A stretch of 32,222 nucleotides of DNA from NCBI GenBank assembly GCA_028873975.1, contig JAPPMO010000064.1, positions 1-32,222 of the forward strand, written 5' to 3'. Each line of letters opens with the position of its first letter. The stretch's first letter is position 1. Below the pieces are notes generated by a model. The model was given only the letters and a program-made list of their open reading frames with translations, searched no databases and was not told the DNA's origin. Shown piece by piece: positions 15,348-23,129 of this stretch. Made by a program: the position numbers and the translations under genes. The stretch comes from Chloroflexota bacterium. GTDB taxonomy: Bacteria > Chloroflexota > Anaerolineae > Aggregatilineales > Phototrophicaceae.

Positions 15348-15389
15348 AAAATTAGAAAACTACGTCAGACGGGATCCCGTCTGACGTAG
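15348..15389 (-). terminator. Perfect palindrome/attenuator behind the CUT1 binding-protein gene
   Basis: Positions 15360-15389 form a perfect 30-bp palindrome with arms CTACGTCAGACGGGA and their exact complement. On the minus strand it comes 27 nt after the binding-protein stop and is followed by TTTTCTAATTTT (15359-15348), giving the form of a factor-independent terminator. As the permease genes lie downstream on the same strand, it probably gives partial read-through and differential expression. Confidence 0.75.
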
Positions 15390-15416
15390 CATGCGTGTTG
15401 CGGATACTTGCTGCGG

Positions 15417-16712
15417 CTATTCCCGATCAGCCCAGAAGTTGTCGATCAATTCCTGCTCGGCCGCGGCTGCTTCATCCAGCGCGTCGCAAGGATCCATCCC
15501 GCCGAGACGAATATTGTCGAAGGCGTCGATCAAGACCTGACGCTGCGCGCTTTCGTCCACGAAGAACGTCGCGTGCGAGTAGGCCAGGCCAGCCGAGAAG
15601 GGACCCAAAATCGGATCCGCCAAAATGGCTTCGTCACTGGCGGCGGCCAGTTGCGCGGGCAATTCGCCGACATTGTTCACCCAGAGTGTACCCGCCTCGG
15701 GCGTCGTGATAAACTGCAGGAATTTGATCGCCGCTTCCAGGCGCGCCGGGTCGTCATTGGCGCGGCGAGTAATGCCATGCGTCCAGTAGGACCCGAATGT
15801 ATGCTGTTCGCCGTTGGGACCAACAGGCAACTCAGTAACGCCGTAATTCAGATCAGGGTTGTTGTTTCTGATCGTGCCGACGCGGAAAGAACCATCGACG
15901 TGCAGCGCGCTTTCCCCGTTGACGAAGGCGTTGGTGGCGCCATCGAGGATGTCATTGCTGCCGGTTACATGCTCGGTCTCAAACGATGCCAGCCAACTGA
16001 AGGCGGCGCAGCCTTCTTCGCTGTTGTAGGTAACCGTGCGGCCGTCGTCGCTGTAAGGGGCCCCGCCAAATTGACGGATCAGCACTTCGCGGAACCAGTG
16101 GTGATCTTGCGAAGCCAGCGCCGGCGCGTGACCTTGCGTGGTGATGTTATAGACGTCGCTTTCGTCGCCGTCATATACGGTCGTCGCGATCGCGGCTTCT
16201 ACAAATTCATCCAGCGTGGCCGGTGGACTATCCGGATCGAGACCCGCTGCTGCAAAGAGGTCTTTGTTCCAAAACAGCGCCAAGGAACGCACCGCCGTCG
16301 GGATCGCCCAATAGCTGCCCTCGAACTTGGCATTGGCGACCATCGGCGAGAAGGTCTCCAGAATGAATTCTTCGGAGAATGAATCTTCCGGCAAAGGTAC
16401 CAGGTAGCCCGCGTCAACAAAGGCGGGAATCCATCCGTAGAAGAGCGTCACCACATCGGGACCGACGCCGGCCGGCGCCGAAGCTGCCAGTTCGTCGCGG
16501 AAGTTGGCGTAGGGAATATCGCTGTTGTGGATGACATCAATACCGGGATTTTCGGCTTCAAATTGTTCGATCAGCATGTCCATGGCGCCAACGCGAGCGC
16601 CGAAGTTGTACTGCCAGTACTCGATTTCCACCATGTCGTCTTGCGCCAGGGCGACTGACCCAAGCGACAGGGCGATGACTGCGACTGCAAGGATTGCCAA
16701 TAGTTTACGCAT
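15417..16712 (-). CDS. CUT1-type ABC transporter substrate-binding protein (family 1)
   Basis: This 431-residue exported binding protein has an N-terminal signal peptide (MRKLLAILAVAVIALS, cleavage near VALAQ). The mature chain starts with EIEYWQYNFGARVGAMDMLIEQFEAENPGIDV, the classical family-1 solute-binding opening, and contains DVVTLFYGWIPAFVDAGYLVPL and ALFWNKDLFAAAGLD, which form the ligand cleft in the family. Two Cys residues (GCAAFSWL and DPCDALDEA) may form a disulfide. Ligands of the family are sugars, polyols or glycerophosphodiesters. The real ligand is unknown. AAGGAG is well placed before ATG 16712, and a good promoter lies at 16755-16783. It heads the transporter/ArgH-like operon. 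Confidence 0.93.
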   Translation of the reverse strand: MRKLLAILAVAVIALSLGSVALAQDDMVEIEYWQYNFGARVGAMDMLIEQFEAENPGIDVIHNSDIPYANFRDELAASAPAGVGPDVVTLFYGWIPAFVDAGYLVPLPEDSFSEEFILETFSPMVANAKFEGSYWAIPTAVRSLALFWNKDLFAAAGLDPDSPPATLDEFVEAAIATTVYDGDESDVYNITTQGHAPALASQDHHWFREVLIRQFGGAPYSDDGRTVTYNSEEGCAAFSWLASFETEHVTGSNDILDGATNAFVNGESALHVDGSFRVGTIRNNNPDLNYGVTELPVGPNGEQHTFGSYWTHGITRRANDDPARLEAAIKFLQFITTPEAGTLWVNNVGELPAQLAAASDEAILADPILGPFSAGLAYSHATFFVDESAQRQVLIDAFDNIRLGGMDPCDALDEAAAAEQELIDNFWADRE

Positions 16713-16754
16713 TTGCTAACTCCTTAATGTACCTATGCTATTCTGTCCAGCAAA

Positions 16755-16783
16755 ACTATAACCTATCCGCCAGTGATTTCCAA
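16755..16783 (-). promoter_or_regulatory. Sigma70-type promoter of the CUT1 transporter operon
   Basis: On the minus strand, TTGGAA (16783-16778) is separated by 17 bp from TATAGT (16760-16755). The predicted transcript starts near 16748 and has a leader of about 36 nt containing the AAGGAG site. The -35 hexamer and spacing are the same as in the promoter at 18254-18282 of the isomerase/dehydrogenase unit, which would fit shared housekeeping control. Confidence 0.65.
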
Positions 16784-16803
16784 ATCCGCGACGCATCCTC
16801 ACT

Positions 16804-17056
16804 AGGGCAATTGCATCAAAATGAGGCGGCTCACATAGTACGAAATTGGATTGATTATTAACCACCGAGGGCACCGAGAAAAGCAAAGAACATAGCTCAT
16901 CCTATGTTTCAGGCTTGTTTTCAGCGACAAATGAAGTTTCGCTGGCGACCTCACTGTATTCAGGTGACGGAATTAGATAGCAAACAGACAAATGAACCTA
17001 AACTCGGTGCTCTCGGTGTCCTCGGTGGTGAAAAAATGATTTGATGCGATTGCCCT
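16804..17056. repeat. Nested inverted-repeat element (most complete copy of the CAC-arm family)
   Basis: Outer arms AGGGCAATTGCATCAAA (16804-16820) and TTTGATGCGATTGCCCT (17040-17056) match at 16 of 17 positions. Inner arms at 16858-16878 (beginning TTAACCACCGAGG) and 17012-17032 match at 19 of 21. The 133-bp centre holds a further small stem (CAGCGA/TCGCTG, 16922-16944) and no convincing reading frame. It fills the 351-bp gap between the transporter operon and the amidohydrolase stop. It resembles a MITE-like or structured-RNA element. No target duplication was recognised. Confidence 0.7.
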
Positions 17057-17063
17057 GGCATCC

Positions 17064-18017
17064 TCACAAGTCGATTTTGAATAGCCGCGCGGCATTGCCG
17101 GCGAAGATCATCTGTATGTCGTCCTCGCGGTAATTGAGTTCCCGCACATCACGGATCTGGGAACTCAAATAGGGCTCGGCGAACCCGCGCGGGAAATAGC
17201 TGGAATCGGTGCCAAAGATGATGCGCTCCGGACCGATGGTCTCCATGTATTTTTGAAAGAGCTTCTTGGTCGTCCAGTCGCCATCCACCCATTTGACCCA
17301 CTGGTTGGAGCCGCTGGTGTCTATCGACACGTTGGCGCAAGCCCAGCACAGTTGCAAGGTTTCGCGGATCCAGGCGCAGCCGAAGTGCGGCACGACGAAC
17401 GTTACTTCGGGGAAGTCCTTCGCCACATTGTGCAGCTTGAGCGGATTAATATTCTGATGCCAGGCGATGCCGCCGCCGCTTCCCTGAATGCCGAAGTGGA
17501 TCAAAACCGGGATATCCAGTTCAGCGCAAGCTTCCCAGACCGGGTATGCCGCTTCGTCCTCGACCGGGCGATCGAGCGTCGGCGCCAGCAGCTTGTAGGC
17601 TTTCATGCCATCTTCGCGCACAGCGCGGCGCAACTCGTCCGCGGCCTTCTCGGCGAAAGGGTAGTGATGCGCGAAACCGATGAAAGTCTCGGGATGTCGG
17701 CTGATGATTTTTGCCAGGTTTCGGTTGCCGCCGCCGGTGACGAAGCCGACCGCTCTCAAACCGTATTTTTCAATTTCCGACGCCCAGCGGTCCGCCAGTT
17801 CCTCGTCGCTGAAATCGCCGCGCTCGGGCGGCTCGAAACCCCAGGTGGCGCGCCATTGCCGGTTGTATTGCATGGCTTGCTCGCGCGCGATGCGCGCTCG
17901 GCCTTCGCCGCGCCGCGCAACATACTGCTGGCGATAATCGGGCGCGCCTTCAATGAAGGTGCGTTGCCGCGTGGGAAAATGCGTATGAAAGTCTATGATC
18001 TCCAAACCATTGTACAT
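17064..18017 (-). CDS. Amidohydrolase-family (amidohydro_2) TIM-barrel hydrolase
   Basis: This 317-residue cytoplasmic protein is of the amidohydrolase superfamily. The metal motif His11-x-His13 is in IDFHTHFP, and further ligands are likely in LIHFG, VPHFG and the late Asp of [11 protein letters not shown]. Family members hydrolyse lactones or amides, or decarboxylate aromatic acids. The frame is open from 18101, but the promoter at 18097-18126 would start transcription near 18090, and AGGAAAG precedes ATG 18017, so that start is preferred. It is divergent from the isomerase/dehydrogenase pair and probably belongs to the same catabolic neighbourhood. A lactonase step between the dehydrogenase product and further catabolism is a reasonable guess but unproven. 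Confidence 0.85.
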   Translation of the reverse strand: MYNGLEIIDFHTHFPTRQRTFIEGAPDYRQQYVARRGEGRARIAREQAMQYNRQWRATWGFEPPERGDFSDEELADRWASEIEKYGLRAVGFVTGGGNRNLAKIISRHPETFIGFAHHYPFAEKAADELRRAVREDGMKAYKLLAPTLDRPVEDEAAYPVWEACAELDIPVLIHFGIQGSGGGIAWHQNINPLKLHNVAKDFPEVTFVVPHFGCAWIRETLQLCWACANVSIDTSGSNQWVKWVDGDWTTKKLFQKYMETIGPERIIFGTDSSYFPRGFAEPYLSSQIRDVRELNYREDDIQMIFAGNAARLFKIDL

Positions 18018-18096
18018 CTTTGCTTTCCTGTCCCTTATCTGGCTTGCCAAATGCTTGTCGCGTTCGCGCCGTTTTCCCCGCGAACGACAGAGTGGA

Positions 18097-18126
18097 ATCA
18101 TACCAAATACCGCCGATACAATTCAA
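18097..18126 (-). promoter_or_regulatory. Candidate promoter of the amidohydrolase gene
   Basis: On the minus strand, TTGAAT (18126-18121) is followed after 18 bp by TATGAT (18102-18097, 5/6). Just downstream, in the leader, GTTCGCG/CGCGAAC (18062-18068 and 18079-18085) forms a 7-bp inverted repeat that could be an operator or a hairpin in the RNA. Confidence 0.5.
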
Positions 18127-18253
18127 TTGCCGTAATTGCTATGACTGCGCGCCTGCTCCACGCCCCAGCGCCACCCCCGCCAAATCCCAATCCTGCCAGA
18201 CCCACAATCCGTATACTCGCGGAATCGCGGGGGGCTGCCTGGAGGAGGCAGTA

Positions 18254-18282
18254 TTGGAAGATAGCGCAGAGGGCGCTATACT
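18254..18282 (+). promoter_or_regulatory. Promoter with overlapping palindromic operator-like site
   Basis: TTGGAA (18254-18259), a 17-bp spacer and TATACT (18277-18282) form a strong promoter for the isomerase/dehydrogenase pair. An inverted repeat ATAGCGC-n5-GCGCTAT at 18261-18279 fills the spacer and overlaps the -10, the position of a classical repressor operator. A second inverted repeat, CTGCCT/AGGCAG, lies just upstream at 18234-18250. No regulator gene is encoded nearby. Confidence 0.65.
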
Positions 18283-18335
18283 CGTTTCAATCTATGAATC
18301 GGAGATTACGCGCGGATCAAGAAAGGAACAATCTT

Positions 18336-19337
18336 ATGGCGAGACCGGTGACCTTATTCACAGGACAATGGGCCGACCTGCCCTTTGCGACGATTGCCGA
18401 AAAGGCGAAGAGCTTCGGTTACGATGGCTTGGAACTGGCTTGCTGGGGCGACCATTTTGAAGTTGACAAAGCCCTGGAGAGCGACAGCTACATACAGTCG
18501 CGGGTAGATGGTCTAGCCCAACATGGCTTGGGCTATTTTTCGATCAGCAACCACCTGGTCGGGCAATGCGTGGCCGAAGCCTTCATTGACGAACGCCACC
18601 GCGCCATCCTGCCGGACCGGCTCTGGGGCGACGGCGACCCTGACGGCGTGCGCGAGCGCTGCGCCGAGGAGATGAAGAACACGGCTCGCGCCGCCAAAGC
18701 CTTTGGCGTCGATGTCGTCAATGGCTTCACCGGCAGCCCGGTCTGGCACTTGATTTACCGATTCCCGCCCACATCCGATGAAATGGTCGACGCCGGCTAT
18801 CAAGAATTCGCGGAGCGCTGGAAGCCGATTTTGGACGTCTTCGCCGCGGAGGGCGTAAAGTTCGCCTTGGAAGCCCACCCAGGCGAAATCGCCTACGACA
18901 TTTACACCGGCGAAAAAACCCTGGCTGCCCTGGATCACCACCCTGCCTTCGGCTTCAATTTCGATCCCAGCCATTTCATTCATCAGCTTTTTGATCCCGC
19001 CAAGTTTATCGATCGCTTCGCCGAGCGCATCTTCCACGTCCATGTCAAAGATTCCAAAGTGACGCTGGACAATGTCAGCAGTATCCTCGGCTCCCACTTG
19101 AACTTTGGCGATTCGCGGCGCGGCTGGGACTTCGTCTCTTGCGGACGCGGCGATCTCGACATTGACTCGATGATCCGCGCCTTGAATCGCGCCGGATATA
19201 ACGGACCGCTGTCAGTCGAATGGGAAGACAGCGGCATGGATCGCGAATTTGGCGCGACCGAATCCGCAGCCTGGGTCAAGAGTAAAGACTTCACGGCGTC
19301 CGAGGTGGCATTTGATGCCGCCTTCGCCGACGAATAA
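18336..19337 (+). CDS. Sugar phosphate isomerase/epimerase (xylose-isomerase-like TIM barrel)
   Basis: This 333-residue protein is of the AP-endonuclease-2/xylose-isomerase-like family. It opens with [31 protein letters not shown], and metal ligands are expected in [27 protein letters not shown] and the final [10 protein letters not shown]. Such enzymes interconvert keto and aldo sugars or inosose-type intermediates in the cytoplasm. GAAAGGAA precedes ATG 18336, and the frame extending upstream to 17253 is only the antisense of the amidohydrolase gene. The dehydrogenase gene follows after 33 bp, so the two form an operon under the promoter at 18254. This pairing is common in polyol, inositol and rare-sugar catabolism. 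Confidence 0.9.
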   Translation: MARPVTLFTGQWADLPFATIAEKAKSFGYDGLELACWGDHFEVDKALESDSYIQSRVDGLAQHGLGYFSISNHLVGQCVAEAFIDERHRAILPDRLWGDGDPDGVRERCAEEMKNTARAAKAFGVDVVNGFTGSPVWHLIYRFPPTSDEMVDAGYQEFAERWKPILDVFAAEGVKFALEAHPGEIAYDIYTGEKTLAALDHHPAFGFNFDPSHFIHQLFDPAKFIDRFAERIFHVHVKDSKVTLDNVSSILGSHLNFGDSRRGWDFVSCGRGDLDIDSMIRALNRAGYNGPLSVEWEDSGMDREFGATESAAWVKSKDFTASEVAFDAAFADE

Positions 19338-19370
19338 GCGCTCAATCTAAACTGAAATTGGAGACCTGAG

Positions 19371-20576
19371 ATGTCAGACGAAAAACAAGTAGCGACTTCC
19401 TTCACAAGCATGGCCAGCGCCGGATCCGATGTGGAGGCTCCCGAGATCGGCATCGGCATGTTGGGCTACGCCTTCATGGGCAAGGCGCATACCAACGCTT
19501 TCAAGAAGATCCCCTATATGATGTATCCGCCGGTGGCTATTCCGCGCCTGGTCGGGATCGCCGGGCGCAACCGGGAAGCGGTCAGCGCGGCCGCCTCTCG
19601 GTATGGATACGAGAACGCCTATACGGACTGGCGCGACCTGGTCGCGAATGACGATGTGCAGGTATTGGATAACGGCGGACCAAACGATGCCCATGCCGAG
19701 CCTTGCATCGCCGCCGCGGAAGCGGGCAAGCACGTCTTCTGCGAAAAGCCCCTGGCGCGCACGGGACCGGAAGCCAAGTCGATGCTTGAGGCCGTCCAAA
19801 AGGCGGGCGTCAAGCACATGGTCGCCTTCAATTATCGTTTTGTCCCGGCGGTTCAACAGGCCAAGAAAATCGTTGACAGCGGCAAGCTGGGCAGGATCTA
19901 CCACTGGCGCGCGGTCTACCTCCAGGAATGGGGCATGGATCCCGCCATGGAAACCACTTGGCGCTTCCAGAAAGACATCGCCGGCAGCGGCGCTTTGGGC
20001 GACCTTGGCGCGCATATCATCGATCTGGCGCGCTTCCTGGTTGGCGAGCCCAAAGCGGTCGCCGGGCTGGCGCAAACCTGGATCACCGAGCGTCCCGATG
20101 GCTCCGGCGGAATGGTCAAGTCAGACGTGGACGACGGCTTCGTGGCGCTGCTGGACTTCGACAACGGCGCCCTGGGCACGGTAGAAGCGACCCGCTTCGC
20201 GCAAGGGCGCAAGAACTTCAATTCCTTCGAGATCAATGCCGAGAACGGTTCCATTCAGTTTAATCTGGAACGGCTTAACGAGCTGAATGTTTTCTGGAAA
20301 GGCGAGAGCCCGGACACGACGCAAGGCTTCCACAACGTGCTGGTGACCGAAGCGCATCATCCCTATTGGGAAAACTGGTGGCCCCACGGTCATATCATCG
20401 GCTGGGAACACAGCTTCGTTCACGAATTCCATCACTTTTTCAAGTCCATCGTCAACGATGAGGGCGTCGCGCCCTATGGCGCTGATTTCGTCGACGGCTA
20501 CCGCAACGCCGTCATCTGCGACGCCATCCTCGAATCCGCAGCCAGTGGCAAACATGTCGATATTAACTATGCTTGA
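19371..20576 (+). CDS. Gfo/Idh/MocA-family NAD(P)-dependent oxidoreductase
   Basis: This 401-residue dehydrogenase has an N-terminal Rossmann fold (GIGMLGYAFMGKAH near 27-40), the family hallmark EKP at 125-127, and the GDLGAHIID segment at 210-218 with probable catalytic His215. The C-terminal alpha/beta domain binds the sugar. The first about 24 residues before the Rossmann strand are a non-conserved extension rich in Ser and Ala. Such enzymes oxidise or reduce sugars and cyclitols. It is co-transcribed with the upstream isomerase, and the pair suggests stepwise oxidation and isomerisation of an imported polyol or sugar. A hairpin at 20601-20626 lies just after the stop. Confidence 0.93.
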   Translation: MSDEKQVATSFTSMASAGSDVEAPEIGIGMLGYAFMGKAHTNAFKKIPYMMYPPVAIPRLVGIAGRNREAVSAAASRYGYENAYTDWRDLVANDDVQVLDNGGPNDAHAEPCIAAAEAGKHVFCEKPLARTGPEAKSMLEAVQKAGVKHMVAFNYRFVPAVQQAKKIVDSGKLGRIYHWRAVYLQEWGMDPAMETTWRFQKDIAGSGALGDLGAHIIDLARFLVGEPKAVAGLAQTWITERPDGSGGMVKSDVDDGFVALLDFDNGALGTVEATRFAQGRKNFNSFEINAENGSIQFNLERLNELNVFWKGESPDTTQGFHNVLVTEAHHPYWENWWPHGHIIGWEHSFVHEFHHFFKSIVNDEGVAPYGADFVDGYRNAVICDAILESAASGKHVDINYA

Positions 20577-20600
20577 CGCGCGATGCCTCGATTAAACGTT

Positions 20601-20626
20601 GTCCCTCCCTATGGACTGGGAGGGAC
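20601..20626. terminator. Hairpin between convergent genes, probable bidirectional terminator
   Basis: GTCCCTCCC (20601-20609) and GGGAGGGAC (20618-20626) form a 9-bp perfect stem with an 8-nt loop. It lies 24 bp after the dehydrogenase stop and 15 bp after the comEC stop on the other strand. A long T-tract is absent on both sides, so efficiency is uncertain. Confidence 0.5.
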
Positions 20627-20641
20627 AGGCACGGCGCCCAC

Positions 20642-23008
20642 TCAGGCGCTACCTTCAATCTGTATACGGGAACCATCGCTGCTGAGGTGAATCGTACCGA
20701 TTTCGTCAGTGCGGAACAGGCGGCCCTCTTCAGCCAGATCGCGGAACAGTAACAATGTGTCGGGGTCGGGGTCGCCCCGCCTGTTAGCGATGTCACTCTG
20801 TAGCAATGCGATTTGTGGCTGCGCCAAAGCAAGAAACTGGCTGTCGATGGCGCGGACGGTACCGTGCTGGGGAATCTGAAAAACGCTGGCTTGAGGCGAT
20901 ATTCCGCCTTGCAGCATCGTGGCTTGACCTGTGACGCTCAGGTCCGAAGTCAGCAGAATGGATACATCTCCATGGTTCACCCGCAATACCAAAACATGAT
21001 CCGATAGTCGGTCGGTGATCCTGGGCTGCTCCTGTGGATGCAAGACCTCGACCGTGACGCCGTCTCCGAAATCGATGCTGTATCCAGCTTTGGCGATCAC
21101 TTGCCGGGCGCCGGCCTCGGCCAGACCTCCTATGACTTCTTGAAAAACTGGATTGCGATTCGGCTGGCCGTTGGTCAAAGCAATGCCAACGGCATATCGA
21201 TCGAGGACGCTGTTGAGCGCTGCGATATCCCATTCATCAGGGTGCGTAATCGCCAAGATCTCGATTTCACGGTCGAAGAAGGGCATTCTGTCGCCAAGCG
21301 CTGTCAACAAGCGCGAGGGGAACCGTCCGCCATCAACAAGCACCTGCGCGCCGCCGGGCGTCTCTAAGAGAAAAGCGTTGCTGTGCCCCATATCCAGCAT
21401 CCAAACGTGCAGTCGGCCGTCTCGGCGGCTCAGGTGCATCGCGATCATTAATACCAGGAGAAGTAATGAGGCTGAAAAGACCAGCAAAGTCATTCTCCGC
21501 TGCCGAATGGCGGCGGCAATCCGCGTCCAAATCTGTGGTCTTGAGGCAGCTATCATGGCGCCTCCCATCAAGAGAACATAATAAGCCTGGATCAAGCGCG
21601 CGTCGAAGTTAACGGCGATTTCCGCAAAATCGAATTGAGCGAAACCGCGGACGACCCCAATCGACCAGGAGAGGAAGACCATCACGATCCAAAAAGCGAC
21701 TGCGCCAACCACGGGCAGCAAAAGACTTATGCCCGCGGCCAACAGCCCAAGCAGAAGGACTGCCGCTTGTACCGGCACAATCAGAATGTTCACCGGCAGC
21801 GTCACCAGCGACAAACGCCCAAAGTATAGGACAATCAGCGGCAAGGTCGCGAGTTGCGCGGCAATCGACACAATCAGCGGCTCGTTGAGCGTAGCGTGCA
21901 AAAATGCTGCGGTGGCGGGCTGAAAGCGTCGCTCCAGCCATCTACGCAACAGTCTCGACAGGGGATCCGCAAACAAGCCCAGACCCAGCACCGCGAAGAA
22001 GCTAAGTTGGAAGCCGATGTCCAGCAACACATTAGGGTCGAGCAGGGAAAGACAGAGCGTTGCGAAGGCCAGGGAGGTTGGCACAAAGGTATTGCGCCGG
22101 AGTTGCTGCCCGATGACCAGGAGACTGCTCATCAATGCTGCCCTCAAAATGCCGCCGCCGGCGCCTACCAGCAGCGAATACAGTGCGATGAACAGAATCG
22201 CGATCAGCGCAGCTGGCGTCTTGTCGCTGCCCCAAAAGCTGCCTAGAACGCGCGTCAAGATCGCGCTGATCACCACCATGTTGAAACCGCTGATGGCAAT
22301 GATGTGGGAAGCGCCCACCCGCCGAAAATCAGCCTCGAGTTCCGGCGATATCCCTTGTTCGTCGCCCAGCAAGATGCCAGCCAGCAGCCCGGCTTGAGGC
22401 TCCGGCAGGGCGCGATTAATGTTGTCATGCAAGGCTTGCTTGATACGAATCAGCAGTGCCTGGAGGGGCGACCCGTATCCGGAGCCAAGGACCTCGATGC
22501 CGGCGTTGCGCATGATTGAAAATACGCCTTGGCGAGCCAGGTAGTCGGCGTATGAGAAACTGTCCCAGGTGGCGGGGATAGCCAGGAACCCGGTCGCTCG
22601 AATCTGATCCCCATAGGCAAGCGACGCGATTCGATTGGTTTCGACAAGAGCCAAGCCACTGGTTTCGATCCAGTTATTGCGGACATAAATGGCGTCAACA
22701 TGGACACGCAGTTGCGCGCGGTCATCACGAAGAACCGGCTCGGCAATGACGATCCCCGTGATCGTTCCCGAATTGCCGTTATATTGTGAGATGTCGCTGC
22801 TGCGAGGTACCGATGCTTGGCGCAGGCCGCCGAGGGCGAATGCCGCCAGCCCGATCGCGAACCAGCGCTGGCGGTGTTGCCGTAATAGAAAGGCTGGAAT
22901 CGTTGCCGCAACAGCCAGTATCAGCCATGACGAAAAACTGAGGCTGACAAAATGTCTCGCTAAACTGATTCCCAGAACCCAAAAAACAGCGACGAGGATC
23001 AGACGCAT
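20642..23008 (-). CDS. comEC: ComEC/Rec2-type DNA-uptake channel protein with degenerate MBL domain
   Basis: This 788-residue protein has N-terminal membrane spans, a DUF4131-type extracellular domain (about 70-180), the competence membrane domain (about 205-480) with the HIIAISGFN motif at 235-243, and a C-terminal metallo-beta-lactamase-like domain (about 530-788). ComEC carries single-stranded DNA across the inner membrane during natural transformation. In this copy the zinc motif expected as T-H-x-D-x-D-H reads THPDEWD (588-594), and the usual GQGDA region reads MGHSNAF, so metal-dependent nuclease activity is doubtful. The gene has no other competence gene beside it and is separated from the operon upstream by a terminator. 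No good Shine-Dalgarno is seen at ATG 23008. Confidence 0.92.
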   Translation of the reverse strand: MRLILVAVFWVLGISLARHFVSLSFSSWLILAVAATIPAFLLRQHRQRWFAIGLAAFALGGLRQASVPRSSDISQYNGNSGTITGIVIAEPVLRDDRAQLRVHVDAIYVRNNWIETSGLALVETNRIASLAYGDQIRATGFLAIPATWDSFSYADYLARQGVFSIMRNAGIEVLGSGYGSPLQALLIRIKQALHDNINRALPEPQAGLLAGILLGDEQGISPELEADFRRVGASHIIAISGFNMVVISAILTRVLGSFWGSDKTPAALIAILFIALYSLLVGAGGGILRAALMSSLLVIGQQLRRNTFVPTSLAFATLCLSLLDPNVLLDIGFQLSFFAVLGLGLFADPLSRLLRRWLERRFQPATAAFLHATLNEPLIVSIAAQLATLPLIVLYFGRLSLVTLPVNILIVPVQAAVLLLGLLAAGISLLLPVVGAVAFWIVMVFLSWSIGVVRGFAQFDFAEIAVNFDARLIQAYYVLLMGGAMIAASRPQIWTRIAAAIRQRRMTLLVFSASLLLLVLMIAMHLSRRDGRLHVWMLDMGHSNAFLLETPGGAQVLVDGGRFPSRLLTALGDRMPFFDREIEILAITHPDEWDIAALNSVLDRYAVGIALTNGQPNRNPVFQEVIGGLAEAGARQVIAKAGYSIDFGDGVTVEVLHPQEQPRITDRLSDHVLVLRVNHGDVSILLTSDLSVTGQATMLQGGISPQASVFQIPQHGTVRAIDSQFLALAQPQIALLQSDIANRRGDPDPDTLLLFRDLAEEGRLFRTDEIGTIHLSSDGSRIQIEGSA

Positions 23009-23068
23009 TTTTGGCGCGATGCAATAACCGACGATGAACTGTAGAGTGATCTTTTGTCAATGTTGATC

Positions 23069-23100
23069 AAAAAAAGCGGGCATCAGCTCTTTGATGCCCG
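23069..23100 (-). terminator. Factor-independent terminator of the rpe-to-DivIVA operon
   Basis: On the minus strand, CGGGCATCA and its complement (23100-23092 and 23085-23077) form a 9-bp stem with a 6-nt loop, followed at once by CTTTTTTT (T residues 23075-23069). It begins 29 bp after the stop codon of the DivIVA-like gene. This is the clearest terminator in the window. Confidence 0.88.
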
Positions 23101-23129
23101 TTTCTGCATTACACAAGGGAAAGCGGCGA

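Noticed and set aside
14572..15384. 270-codon plus-strand frame
   Set aside because: It is antisense to the MalF-like permease and runs on into the hairpin, with no independent support.
16858..17032. CACCGAGGA-type units considered as a CRISPR array
   Set aside because: Units are about 9 bp, arranged as inverted arms without regular spacers, and no cas gene is present.
17253..18335. 361-codon N-terminal extension of the isomerase frame
   Set aside because: It is antisense to the amidohydrolase gene. The promoter at 18254-18282 and the Shine-Dalgarno before 18336 place the real start downstream.
11880..20576. Idea of a defence or biosynthetic island
   Set aside because: No nuclease, toxin, reverse transcriptase, synthetase or mobility gene is present, and base composition appears even by eye.
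22971..23068. Perfect -35 TTGACA on the minus strand upstream of comEC
   Set aside because: No acceptable -10 hexamer lies at 16-18 bp, so I do not call a promoter.
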